In this document: in pieces, positions 24,514 through 35,325 of the stretch
Numbering within the stretch: the stretch's first letter is position 1
How the letters are laid out: the number at the start of each line of letters is the position of its first letter
Source of the DNA: Saccopteryx bilineata
Taxonomy: Eukaryota; Chordata; Mammalia; Chiroptera; Emballonuridae
Reading direction: 5' to 3'
Length of the DNA stretch: 64,000 nt
Assembly: GCF_036850765.1 (NCBI RefSeq)
Contig: NC_089495.1
Span: 206,696,347-206,760,346 of the forward strand
Made by a program: the position numbers and the translations under genes
The notes under the pieces: generated by a model
What the model was told of the DNA's origin: nothing
Database searches by the model: none
Seen by the model: only the letters and a program-made list of their open reading frames with translations

Positions 24514-27293
24514 GCTGCCTCGGTACTTCAGAGGCCGTTCTCGCTGTGACAGCTGGGCGGAGAGGGGTTTGGGTTTGGTTTTGGTTTTCTCTAAACCAGC
24601 GTAGGGGCCATAGGGAAGGCGGTTACGTCCATGGGTGACCAAGGAGGGCATTGTGCGCTCTCTCAGCAGCAGCCCCGGTCCCGAGGCTCCGCACATCCGG
24701 AGAGGCTCGTGCGGCGCCAGCCCAAACACAGCAGCGTCACTGACCACCTCCTGCCTTTTCTCACGCCCCTCGGATGCCGGGGTGCTTCCGCCTGGGCGGG
24801 TGGTGGGCTGTGGTGAGCAAGGCCAGCGGGACTGCAGGTGGTGACCAGGCCCTTCCTTCCCCTCCTTGGCTGAACTCCTTTTTGATCACCTGTCTTTTGT
24901 CTCCTTCCGTCTCCGGTGAACCGCTGGCTGTCCCTGCAGCTGCCGCTGCGGCTGGGGTCCTGGCATCCCCTGGCGGCACACACGCTGCCCTGCCCTGGGG
25001 CCGTGTCTCTGTACACAAGCAAAGGGGGGAACCAGTCCCGAGCTCAGCACCCGGCTCCCACTGCGCTCATGCGTGGAAGTCCAGCGTGGGGCTCCGGCCC
25101 GTGGTCATCCCCTTTTGCTTCTTGCTCCTGCCCTCCCCAGGCCCTTGGCCGTCTGCCTGGGGCCCTGGAGCTGCAGCGCTCCCCCTTTGTTATTTTTCCT
25201 GGCACTAGAGGGTCCCCTCTAGGTCACAGGATGTGACCTTTCGGTGGGCACCGTGGGAGTAGCCAGCTTCCACGCCCCATTACCTGGTGGGACTCCCAGC
25301 CCACCCTGGCATGGTGGTGGGACCCCCTTCCCTCGCCCCGAATGTCATCGTTAGTCCCAAGTGCCTGTTGCTCCGCCTCCTCCCACCGCCACCCGCTCCA
25401 TCCTGTGGACCTGAAGCACCCAGGCAGCCCCCTGTGTGAGCGCGGGCTCTGCGCGTCCCGGACCAGCCTGGGTGGGGCCCGAGGAGCCCCTGTCGTCTTT
25501 CTAGGCCCTTGGTCTCATGTTCCCACCGCGGTCCGGGTCCCCGCCTCTTCCCGCCCCCGGGCCCAGCCGCAGCAGCTCCGATGTTCATCACCACAGCACC
25601 ACCGGTTTGTTCAGTTTCTCTAAGTTCTAGATGTTTCCCGACCCTGAAATAGCAGTCGTTCTGTTCTCTTCTCCCCTCTGTGGGAGGGAGGGCCTGCTGG
25701 AGGGAGGGCCTGGCCTCAGCCTCCGGGTCTGAGCCTGCTTTCCCTGCGCGAGCGGAATCAGCAAGACAGATCATACATAGTGCCTTATCCCACTGCCTTC
25801 CCGGCCAGAGCCTGGCTCCCGGGCGCACGTTGCTTCCTCCTCCTTCCTGTCCATCTGTCTCTTAGACTCACTCCCGTTCACAGAGGGCCGCGCGGGGAGC
25901 GTTACCCTCCCAGGCCCCCGCATTGCTTCCAGAGGGCTGCAGCCAGGCCTCCCCCATCCCCCCCAGGTGCCCTAGCTCCTTCAGCCGAGGACGGGAAACT
26001 GCTCCAGACAGGTGCACTCGGCCTCTCGCTGCCCAGCGAGTCCCTGCCTCTTTCTTACCTCTAGCCAGGAGGTGCCGCAGGTCTGTTCCTGCGAGACGAG
26101 ACGAGACGCGCTCCATCAGACCCCTCCTGCGCACGGGCTGAGGTCGCAGGCCTCGGCCTCCTCTCTTCCCAGAGGCATTGGGACAGGAGGGTGGGACCCC
26201 TGCCTCCCGCCCGGAGGTGGTGTGCCCCTCGCGGCCGCCTTTCCGAGGGAGTGTGTTATGTTTACTTGAGAAATACCTTGTTTACAGCCAGAGGAGAGAC
26301 CTGCCCAGCACTAGGTGGAGATTGACTCGGGACAGGGCCCGGCCTCCTGGACGGCGCCGCCAGCGGTGGCCCCAGAGCGAGGGACGCTCCCTGCACCCCT
26401 CTGCTCCTGGTCCTGCGGTGCTCAGACCACTCGCCACCTCCCCCCAGCCTTCTGGCCCCTGGACATTCCCCCCTCTCACTACCTTCCTCCAAGATTCTCA
26501 GCTCCTCAACATATCAGTTGCTTCCTAGAGAACCAGTGTTTGGAGCAATAAGATTTATTTTTTTCGCTTGAGTCTTTTTCTCAGATAAAGGAAGAGGGTT
26601 GCCGTGTGGGACTGCCGCTGGCCACCTACCTGAGAGGAGGGTGGGTGGATGTCTGGGTTTCGGCTTTGGTGTATCTTCTGAAGCTCGGGGAGGCCGGAGT
26701 CGGGCTTTCATCCCCTGAGAAGGGGACCCTAACTGCCCTCGCCGTGCTCCATGTCACCTGGGCTTCTAGCCCCGCCCTCCCAAGTGTGCCTCCCAACCCC
26801 AGTCCTGCTGGCGCCCCCCCACACACATCAGGGGCACAGGTGGCTCTGACTCGAAGTGGGGCTCCTGGGTGATGCCCACGTGGCTCCACCTCCCTTCCTA
26901 GGGCTGTCTGGTGCCCCAGACGGACAGCTGCTGGAGGCTCCTAGGAATAGCGCCGAATACGGCCAGGTTCAAGCTGCTCAGTTCTCCAGGCCCAGAGACC
27001 CTGCCGGGCCGCCCTCCCCACACGGCTCGGCCACAGACCCACCTCTGCCCTGCCCGCCTGAGCGCGGAGAGGTGCCCTCAAGAGCAGAATCAGAAGGGGT
27101 CCCGTGGGGTTGGCTAATGTGAGCATCCAGGGCTGCTGCCAGGAGCCCCTCATGCTGCAGGGCATACCGGACGCCCCAGAGGCAGGCTTCATCAGAGGCC
27201 CCTGTGTGCCCGGGGCACAGGGAGTGACAGCCGCGAGGGCCCTTTCCCTGTGCAGGAGGTTGTATCCCAGACAGTTTGTTTCAGATACTAATT

Positions 27294-27299
27294 AATAAA
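27294..27299 (+). other. STK35: Upstream alternative polyadenylation hexamer
   Basis: AATAAA in 'attaataaatc', followed by a T-rich stretch (27301-27330). A possible proximal site for the transcript ending near 27520. Confidence 0.35.
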
Positions 27300-27495
27300 T
27301 CTATTTTCCTTTATTTTCTTTTTTGCACAGAAGCTGGTAATCTAGGACCTACGTGTGAACAACTTTATATGAGTATTTTTTGTACTTGGTTTACTTGGGT
27401 TGGTATGATACATTATATTTAAGTTCCTTGAACACTGTGGATCCCCTAATGTGTATGAATGACCGCGGCTTTGTAAATTAAGGGACGTTTGTGTG

Positions 27496-27501
27496 AATAA
27501 A
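27496..27501 (+). other. STK35: Polyadenylation signal, probable 3' end of STK35
   Basis: AATAAA sits in an AT-rich 3'-end-like stretch (27290-27515). From 27530 to about 27570 there is a GT-rich element ('tgtgatttg', 'gtgtttgtggttttgtgtctg'), the expected downstream element of a cleavage site. This is the best poly(A) site on the + strand after the kinase exon. Confidence 0.6.
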
Positions 27502-28654
27502 GTTATTTTACGGGGTCAGAGAAGCCATATGTGATTTGAAAATTGCGTGTTTGTGGTTTTGTGTCTGGGAGGGAGGAGGAGCCAGCCCGTGTGACAGCTC
27601 CCTGTCCTGGTCCCAGCACGTGAGCAGTGCCCTCCCACTGGTCTTCCCACCCCACACCTGGGAGCAGGTGCTCAGTGGGCGGAGCCTGTGCGTGGGGCAG
27701 TGGGAGCCCCAGCCCCCGCAGGTGTCCGGTACCTCTGAGGCTGCTGACCTCTCAGACGCCCTTTGGGGCCCCAGCGCTCGGCTTCTGCAAGCTCGGCCCC
27801 AGGAGTCGTGAATGTGGCGGTAACCAGGGTCTTCAGGTCACGCGGCGAGGGTGGGGGGAGCAGGGCCAGGGCGGAGCAGCTCTGTGGGCTGAGGCGGCAC
27901 CGGTCAAGCGAGGCCACGGTGGTGGGTCTGGGGGTGAAGCAGACACGGCCCACCAAAGCCACGTCTGCGGAGGAAGGAGGACTGACTGACTCAAAGCCAG
28001 GCCCCTCTGACACGGCCAGCCCGCGTGAGCCCCTCTGCCCACGAGAAAACGAGCCCAGAGAAACCCAGACCCCTGGGCGCGTGGTCGGTGCTCTGGGGAG
28101 AACAGGGACGTGGCCACTCTGCACACCCCTCCCTCGTGCACCAGGAGATGACAGCTCCCCTCAGAGCCTAGGGGTGGCCCTGCATGTGGTCGGCTCAGCA
28201 AACAACCTCTAGTTCTCTTTTCCCCAGACAGGTTTGGGGTTCCCCGGGCGAGCCCCACTCCTGACCCCCGCGGCCTCGGGAAGGCTCGTCCATCCCGTCG
28301 GGGTTGATGTTTGGGGGAGCCGGGGGGCCACCACTGGGCCAGGAACCTGGTGAACCCCGGAATCAAAACTGCAGGCGAGCAGAGTCAGGACGGGGAATGT
28401 GTGTCAGAGGAGAAGATAAGCCGGCGTCCTGCCTCATCTGGGAGTGACCCGGCCCGGCCGACGCCAGGCCCAGGCTCGGGTGCCCAGCGGCCGCTGGGGC
28501 TGACGCTCCCTGCGAAGGGCGCTCACTCTGTGCGCAGCCGGGCAGCAGCCTGGAGCCTGGAAAAGGGTGGCCGCTTGACCACCCACCACCCTCTAATTCC
28601 ATTTTTATCACTTCAGAAAGAAACTCGCACCCACCAGCGGTCACGGTCACATCT

Positions 28655-29195
28655 CGTCCCCTCCCGAACATGCATGCCCAGCCCCTGGCAACCCCTAGGC
28701 CCCCTTCCTGTCTCTGGATTCGCCTATTCTGGGCATTTCATTTGAAGGGAGTCGGATAGTGTGTGGCCTTGTGCGTCCGACTTCCTCCCCTTCACAGTGT
28801 TAAATCAGTTCCCACCCGCGGAGTAGCACCTTACCGCTCATCAGTTGATGGACATCTGGGTCCCCTCCCCCATTGGGGCTCTTATGAATAATGCTGCTAT
28901 AAACGTTCCTAGACAAGCTTTTGCAGAGACCTATGACTCACATTGTTTCAAGTGCCCTTTATATTTAAGGTTCGTTTGTATCTGTTTCAGGCACTTGATA
29001 CATCTGGTGGTGGCACTTGATACATCTAGCAGCAGAGTTTGCTGGGTCCTATGGTAACTATAACTTTTTGAGGGACTTCCCAGTTGTTTTCCAAAGAGCC
29101 TGCACCATTTTATATTCCCAGGAGGAACACGGGAGGGTTAGCTTCCTCCCCAGCCTCGCCCTTGTTTATAGCCGTTCTGGTGGCGGTGGCCGTTA
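28655..29195 (-). mobile_element. L1 LINE fragment, inverted
   Basis: The + strand reads as the reverse complement of an old mammalian L1 near its 3' end: 'tcatcagttgatggacatctgggtcc', 'cttatgaataatgctgctataaacg', 'ttgctgggtcctatggtaac', 'ttttccaaagagcctgcaccattttatattcccag'. It breaks off near 29195. Confidence 0.85.
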
Positions 29196-29931
29196 TGGAT
29201 GTTCACGCGCCATCGTGCTACTGATAGCAGGTGATGGGAGAGTAACAAATGGGTGCCCTGGCTGCTTGCTTCAGCCCCTGATCCCACCAGTGGTGGGTGC
29301 CCGGCGGAGCTCAGAGAGACAGGCGGGCGCCGCTGCTCACCGGCTCAGGGACCTGGAGGCACATACACCCCCTTTCCGACTTCATTTTTCTCATCTGCAA
29401 AGCAGTAAATATTTCCACTTGGTTGGATGGTTGGAAGGATTGAAGATTTCCATGCAAAAAATACAAGGTGGGCATTGCCCTCCCTGTCCCAGGCACCATG
29501 GGGTTCAGAAGGGTGGGGTTCAGTAGGACAGGGTTCTGCAATGAAGGGGCTCCGAGGAGCTCTGTGTTGGTTTGGGGCGTGGGCGATAAACCAGGAGTGC
29601 TTTCGTGTAATACGGTCCACTGAGCGCCGACTCTCCACACATGAGACAGGCGTGAGGCGTGGGCCCCAGGCCCCAGGGGGAGGACCTGGCGTGCCTGCAG
29701 CAGCCCAGCGTCCATTCCACTGCAAGGAGAAGGTAGACAGCCAGGCCCTCCCTCACTGACCGCCTCCTGACCTGCTCCCACCCGCCCACTGGCCCCCAGC
29801 CTCTGGCTTCGTGGGTGGGTGAATCCACACGCCCAGCCACGCCTAATGCTCGTGAACCGGACACACTGCCGGCAGGAGCTCCAGGCTCAGAGGGGGACGA
29901 ACTCGGAAAAGACAGGTGCATCCTCGTGGCC

Positions 29932-30138
29932 TGCTGGGCCCGAGAGGGACCCCCAGGGCCTGCGGACCGAGGGGGCAGCCAAGCAGTGAGCCCGAGAACC
30001 GCACGCGGTCCAGCCCGCTGCCCGCCCGGCTGTGCTGGGCCCGAGAGGGACCCCCAGGGCCTGCGGACCGAGGGGGCCGCCAAGCAGTGAGCCCGAGAAC
30101 CGCACGCGGTCCAGCCCGCTGCCTGCCTGGCTGGGCTG
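29932..30138. repeat. 101-bp tandem duplication
   Basis: tgctgggcccgagagggac starts at 29932 and again at 30033, with about 100 bp of nearly identical sequence. Open frames on both strands here are repeat-driven. Confidence 0.88.
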
Positions 30139-30384
30139 CGGCCCCTCGGCCTGCGGTGAGGGCCCTCCAGGCTGCAGCGGGCCACACACCCGGGTCCTCC
30201 GCTCGCCTTTCCACGTGCAGGGGGCAGCATCTCCCTGCCTCCCGGGGCGGTGGGGGTCTTCACCTCATCATAGCCCACCCTGAGGACCCAAGGGAGGGCC
30301 CGGGGCACCGAGACCACTGCTGTCCACACTGGCCGCACCACACGTGCCCGCCGACAGCGGACGGGGGCTGGCTTTTCCGCCAGG

Positions 30385-30700
30385 TCCTCGCCAACACTCC
30401 TTGCTTGTCGAGTCGTTGGTGATAGCCCTTCTGACAGGTGTGCGGTGATAGCTCATGGCGGCTTTAACTTGTGTTTCTCTGACAATTAGTGACATTGAGC
30501 GTCTTTTCATGTCTATTGGCCATCAGTATGTCCTCTTTGGAGAGTGTCTCTTCAGGCCCTCTGGCCTTTTATGAATTGGATTGTTTTTTTATTTTCTCAG
30601 TGTTGAGTAGTGTTTTATAAATTTTGGATATGAACCCCCTTATCAGATCTATCACTGGCAAACATAACTTGCCTCACTTTTCCTTTAAAGCACATCACTA
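30385..30700 (-). mobile_element. L1 LINE fragment, inverted
   Basis: 'cgccaacactccttgcttgtc', 'acttgtgtttctctgacaattagtgac', 'cttttcatgtctattggccatc' and 'gaacccccttatcagatc' are the reverse complement of L1 ORF2. This starts close to where the fragment ending near 29195 stops, so the two may be one insertion split by about 1.2 kb of other DNA. Confidence 0.82.
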
Positions 30701-30749
30701 TCAGATCGCTTTATGTACATGCACCTACATAGTACATATATAAGTGTGT

Positions 30750-31110
30750 GTATGTAAACGCTCCTTGACTTACGTGGGGTTACATCCCAACACCGGTTAC
30801 TCGCCGCGAGTTTAAAATATCTTACGCTGAGAATACATTTGATACACCATGCCTTCCAAATATCACTGCCGGGCCGAGTAGCCTGCTTTGAGCATGCTCT
30901 CAGGACACTTACATTATTAGCCTTCACTCGGCAAAGTCATCTGACACAGAGCCTGTTTTATATATAATAAAGGGTTGACTGTCACATGCCGTTGACTGAA
31001 CACCGTACTGAAAAGTGGGGAGACCGTGGTCACGTGGGTATTGCTTCTGCACCACGGGACAGTCGGAGAAATCCGAAGTCCAGCCACCACCGTCCACCGC
31101 GAACTGTCCG
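30750..31110. mobile_element. Tigger-like (TcMar) DNA transposon remnant
   Basis: 'ccttgacttacgtggggttacatccc' followed by 'aaaatatcttacgctgagaatacattt' and 'cttacattattagcc...tcatctgacacagagcctgttttat' resembles a known mammalian non-autonomous DNA element, probably of the Tigger group. The subfamily is not certain. Confidence 0.6.
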
Positions 31111-32048
31111 TACCGAAATGATCTCTCTGTCTTTGCACAGTGTCTGACGTGGCTCACAGTAGGCGTTCAGTACGTGCATCCTAAGCAGACGGACAGAAGG
31201 ACGTTCCATCAGTTGGGAGCGAGGCCGCAGTGGAAGTAACTTGCTCAGGAGCCTAGGGCGGGGGCCGCCCTGAGACAGGAACCCACCCTCCTGGCTCGGG
31301 CTGCAGCTTCTCCCCCCGTTCCTGAGGTTTGGCCACAGTCCTTCTTGTTCCCATCGACCCCGTGCGAGGCAGGAGAAGGAATCACCAGATGTGGCTGAAG
31401 ATACTGCTGGGCTCTGGTTTCTCTCACCCGGAACAGGGATCCGCAGACGTTCGCGAGGTTCCGAAAAGTAAATACTCCCGGGCTCAGTGGACCGAGGACC
31501 CGCCCCCCGGCGCCTCCACGTTGCCGTGACAACGCAGACAGCCGCGGACAGTGTGGAAACGAGGGAGTGTGACGCTGTGCCCGTAAAACTTGAGCTGTGG
31601 ACACGGAAGTTCGAATTCCGTGTAGTTTCTACCAAAGTGTCACAAAACGTGACTTTTCCTGGAAGGTTTAAAAAAGAAACAAAGACAAAACCGCGCACAC
31701 CCAGAGCAGCCCAGGCTGGCTTCTGTGAGCTGGGCTGGGTGGACAGCATGGCCCGTCACGGATGGGTCCAGTCCAGCGACTTGTCCCTGCGTCGTGTGTC
31801 GGGTCCGTCCAGGTGAACGAGAGGTCCCTGTCGGGTGTCGCTGACAAGGCCAGAACCAGGCCCAGAATCCTGCTTCCCCTCCGCCCGGGGCTCTCGGCCA
31901 CAGCGCTGGACATGGGGAAGGGAAGGGCCGAGTTGGGGGTGGACATCACCCACCAGCTGACCACAGGTTCATGAATCCAGGAGCAGGGAAGGATGAAAAA
32001 AAAGACAAAACACACAGTTGGAACAGAAGTCAAGAAACAGGAATTCGT

Positions 32049-32218
32049 CCTGACCTGTGGTGGCGCAGTGGATCAAGCGTCGACCTGGAACGATGAGGTC
32101 GCTGGTTCAAAACCCTGGGCTTGCCCAGTCAAGGCACATATGGGAGTTGATGCTTCCTGCTCCTCCCCCTTCTCTCTCTCTTTCTCTCTTCTCTAAAATG
32201 AATAAATAAAAATAAAAC
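32049..32218 (+). mobile_element. tRNA-derived SINE, short 'cctgacctgtgg' type
   Basis: It has a tRNA-like head with an A-box-like 'tggcgcagtggatc' and a B-box-like 'ggttcaaaacc', then 'tcaaggcacatatgggagttgatgcttcc', a CT-rich tail and an A-rich end. It is preceded by gaaacaggaattcg (32034-32047), and the same 13-14 bp recur at 32251, giving its TSD. Confidence 0.88.
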
Positions 32219-32265
32219 TAGTCCCCTCAATCTTTTTTTAAAAAAAGAAAGAAACAGGAATCCAG

Positions 32266-32523
32266 CCTGACCAGGCAGTGGTGCAGTGGATAGAGCATCG
32301 GACTGGGATGCGGAGGACCCAGGTTCGAAACCCCGAGGTCACCGGCTTGAGCGCGGGCTCATCTGGTTTGAGCAAGGCTCACTAGCTTGGACCCAAGGTC
32401 GCTGGCTCCGAGCAAGGGGTTACTCGGTCTGCTGTAGCCCCCTTGTTTCTTATCTCTCTCCTTTCCTGCCAGTCTGTCCCTACATGTCCCTCTCTCTGTC
32501 TCTGTCACATACACACACAAAAA
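32266..32523 (+). mobile_element. tRNA-derived SINE, long 'cctgaccaggcagtgg' type (Rhin-1-like)
   Basis: Head: 'gtggatagagcatcggactgggatg', B box 'ggttcgaaacc'. Body: repeated 'gctggcttgagc / aaggtcgctggct' phrases. Tail: CT-rich, then (CA)n. TSD gaaacaggaatccag (32251-32265) against gaaactggaatccag (32524-32538), with one mismatch. Confidence 0.92.
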
Positions 32524-32609
32524 GAAACTGGAATCCAGACCCAGGGTGGCCTTCTGCCCACTGTGAGAGGCGGCCAATTCTTTCCTCCCCGGGGCAAATA
32601 GTACGGTGT

Positions 32610-32815
32610 ATTCTGGAATCGGACAGAAGGGCTTGGGTTGCAGCCTTACCACGTCCGGTCCTGTGACCTTGGCGGGCTGCTCGCCGAGCCTCGGCTTTCC
32701 GACCTGTAACATGGCAACGATACCGGTGCCCGCTCTGTGGGTTTCCCTGAGAATTAACGAGATGGTGCACGTATAAACCATTGCACAGTGGCTGGCATGT
32801 GTACATTGTCCATAC
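32610..32815 (+). mobile_element. MIR SINE
   Basis: Nearly the whole MIR order: 'gggttgcagcc', 'cctgtgaccttggcgggctgc', 'gcctcggctttccgacctgtaacatgg', 'ccctgagaattaacgagatg', 'cacagtggctggcatgtg'. Confidence 0.75.
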
Positions 32816-33539
32816 ATGGTATCTATGGATAGGGGAAAAACATCCTTTGAGATACTCCTCAAAAAAAAAAAGACTCAAAATGTGAATAAGGAATGCTGTA
32901 TATATTTCACTCCGTCCAGGAGTGTCCCCATGCACAAGAAGTGCTATGTCCCGGAATGAGTCGTTTCTCAAGCTTCTTGGATCCCCAGTACTTCTGCATT
33001 GAGCCCCTCCCTGTCCGTGTCTCCTGAGACTGGTGTTCTGTGGCCAGTGCTTCAGAGACGCTACAGGAGACCGTGTCTGCAGCCTGCAGGTCCGGCTTCC
33101 CCGTCAGAGGACATCAGCTGCCCCGTCCTGCTTCACATGGGGCTGGAATCACCTCCCCCCCTGCAAAAACCGCCACTAATTGTTTGCGCTTGGTCTACCA
33201 GTTCCTTGAGGGCACATCGGAACTGGAGGAATTTAATAACCACGGTCTGGGTTCCCCCCACCAAAACGCCGGAGGGCCCTGGCCCAGACAGCTCGGCTGC
33301 GGTGAGGACACAGAGAGCATCTGCCCTGCCAGCTGCCCAAGGTCACTGCCGGAACCCTGGCATTCCTGGATCCCACGTTGGCCGAGCCCTCTGGCTAGCA
33401 TTTACCGTGCGCAGGGAGTGGCTTGCGGCCTGCTGGGAAGCACCTGGAGTTTAGTGGGTCTGCCCACAGGCCCAACTGTGAGGCCGCCTGGGTTCGAATC
33501 AGCCTTGTCACACGTAAAATGGGGACCATAACTGCACCT

Positions 33540-34032
33540 GCGTCTGTGACAGTGAGGTCTTCCTTGGCTGCCCAAACGAGAGACTTCTGAAGAACAGCAG
33601 CTGAAACAGAAGAGAAGTGGGTTTCTCTCTCACCTGAAAGTGAGAGGGGACAGTCCCGGGCTATCCTGCTGGTCACTTGAGGCCATCGGGGGTCCCGTCT
33701 CCTTCCGTCCTTCGGCTCCAACATCTTGAGCAGGTAGCTCGCGTCTCCAAGGTCCGGGCAGGTGGCCTGAGCGCAGGCGTGTTCCCCTCCCGACGGCAAC
33801 AACAGAGAAGGGGAGGAAGAGAGAGAGCTTGCATCCCCCTCCTCCCCCTCCCCCTTCCTCCCCCTTCCTCCCCCTCCTCCTCTCCCTCCTCCTCCTCCCC
33901 CTCCCCCCTCCCCCTCCCCCTCCCCCTCCTCCTCTTCCTCCCCCTCCCCCTCCCCCTCCTCCTCCTCCTCCCCCTCCCCCCTCCCCCTCCCCCTCCCCCT
34001 CCTCCTCTTCCTCCCCCTCCCCCTCCCCCTCC

Positions 34033-34065
<33 letters not shown>

Positions 34066-34620
34066 CCCTCCCCCCTCCTCCTCCTCCTCCTCCTCCTCCC
34101 CCTCCTCCTCACCCTCCTCCTCTTCCTCCTCCCCCTCCTCCCCCCCCTCCTCCTCCCCCTCCTCCTCTTCCTCCCCCTCCTCCCCCCCTCCTCCTCCTCT
34201 TCCTCCTCCTCCTCCTCCTCCCCCTCCTCGTCCCCCTCCTCTTCCTCCTCCCCCTCCTCCCCCTCCTCCTCCTCCTCTTCCTCCTCCTCCTCCCCACCCC
34301 CTTCTCCCCCCCTCCTCCTCCTCCTCCCCCTCCTCCCCCTCCTCCTCCTCCTCTTCCTCCTCCTCCTCCTCCCCACCCCCTTCTCCTCCTCCTCCCCCTC
34401 CTCCTCCTCCGGCATCTTCCCTGAATCCGCACCACACTTCCACTCACGTCTCCTCGCTGGAACTCAGCACGCGGCCAAACTGGATGCCAAGGAGCCTGGG
34501 AAACAGGGCGGGCAGGGTTAACCAAGGTCGAGAGGAGACATGGTGTTGGGTAAGGCAAGTAGCCACTCTGCCCCACAAGTGGGCTTCTGGCGTACTCTAA
34601 GAGAGGGTAGGTGTTATCAT
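33540..34620. mobile_element. Old interspersed repeat split by a pyrimidine tract
   Basis: The left flank ('gagaagtgggtttctctctcacc', 'ggtcacttgaggccatcggggg', 'ctccttccgtcc') and right flank ('ccgcaccacacttccactcacgtc', 'tggaactcagcacgcggcc', 'gcctgggaaacagg') look like two halves of one old mammalian repeat whose consensus has a short purine/pyrimidine-rich middle. I cannot name the family. Orientation is not assigned. Confidence 0.4.
33831..34409. repeat. Long near-pure pyrimidine tract (CCT/CCCCCT)n
   Basis: About 580 bp made almost only of C and T on the + strand, with a handful of A/G interruptions (for example near 34110, 34230 and the two 'ccacccccttct' points). It is built from ctcctc, ccccct and cttcct blocks, with longer duplicated sub-blocks. 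Open frames in all six frames here (Pro/Ser/Leu on +, Gly/Glu/Arg on -) are composition artefacts. Confidence 0.97.
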
Positions 34621-34646
34621 TACTAAGAATAGCCCTGCAGGCCTGG

Positions 34647-34714
34647 GAAAGAAAGAAAGGAAGGAAGGGAGGGAGGGAGGGAGGGAGGGAGGGAGGGAGG
34701 GAGGGAGGGAGGGA
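34647..34714. repeat. GAAA/GGAA/GGGA simple repeat
   Basis: A gradient from gaaa to ggaa to ggga units on the + strand, purine only. Confidence 0.95.
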
Positions 34715-34954
34715 AAAGCAAATTAGAAGGGACCGGACCGAGGGCACCTTATTCGGAGCCGGGACAATGGCCACCTGTGAACTGGGAGGACTGTTGGGTT
34801 GTGTTCCTGCCGGCTGGCATGTCATTTGTTTGATGACTAGGTACTGAGTGCCGTCTCTGCGTCACAGCCCTCTATGGCGGGGGATACAGACGAGATGGGT
34901 GAGGAGGTATTTTGTGGCGATGGAGGGGCGTCTGAGATACCGTGCTCGGGTTAC

Positions 34955-35105
34955 AATCCCAGTTCTGCCCCTTGCTGTGTGACCCTGGAAAATCCGCATA
35001 ACCTCTCTGGGTTTTGTCGTCTCCCTCCCTAAGATGGAGAAGATGATAAATGCTCTCACATAGGATTAGTCTGATTGAATGAATTTATACAAATAAAGTG
35101 CTTTG
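34955..35105 (+). mobile_element. MIR SINE
   Basis: 'cttgctgtgtgaccctggaaaatccgcataacctctctggg' then 'aagatggagaagatgataaatg' and 'ataaagtgctttgaacactg': MIR core and 3' end. Confidence 0.75.
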
Positions 35106-35194
35106 AACACTGAAAAAAAATAAAATAGCCCTGATCTTGTCAACGGACCCAAGGGGGACTCCCTGATACTGACTTTGCCTTCTTCCTGCCTGTC

Positions 35195-35325
35195 TTGAGC
35201 GTTCACTGAGCACCTACTATGCTGGGCACTGGAGAGTCAAAGATGAGATACATCTAGGCACGATTCCCTCATCGTAGGGATATCTCCCGAGCCCCTGCTG
35301 TGTGCCAAGTCCTGGGTCACAAGCT
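35195..35325 (+). mobile_element. L2-like LINE 3' fragment
   Basis: 'cactgagcacctactatgctgggcactgg' and, further on, 'gagcccctgctgtgtgccaagtcctggg' are typical phrases of L2-type 3' ends. The phrase appears twice, so two fragments are possible. Confidence 0.45.

Larger units (their letters stand above)
22778..27520 (+). other. STK35: Candidate terminal exon of STK35 (3' UTR)
   Basis: The acceptor 'tgccttctgtcttccag' ends at 22777 and has an uninterrupted pyrimidine tract. Downstream, 22870-23160 is T/A-rich with no repeat I recognise, of the kind often conserved in 3' UTRs. The stretch ends at 27496-27501 with AATAAA followed by GT-rich sequence. Human STK35 also has, to my recollection, a long non-coding last exon separated from the stop-bearing exon by a large intron. 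Joining 5379 to 22778 is inference, since no transcript is available. An exon 4.7 kb long carrying a 79-bp tandem array (23961-24513) is unusual but possible. Alternatively the exon ends earlier and the signal at 27496 belongs to a longer isoform. Confidence 0.5.

Noticed and set aside
29520..30341. 273-codon open frame on the minus strand
   Set aside because: Built across the 101-bp duplication in GC-rich DNA. Repeated residues mirror the DNA repeat, and no family is recognised.
33630..34825. Long Gly/Glu- and Pro/Ser-rich open frames in all six frames
   Set aside because: They exist because the tract is almost pure pyrimidine on one strand, so stop codons cannot occur. No complexity or homology.
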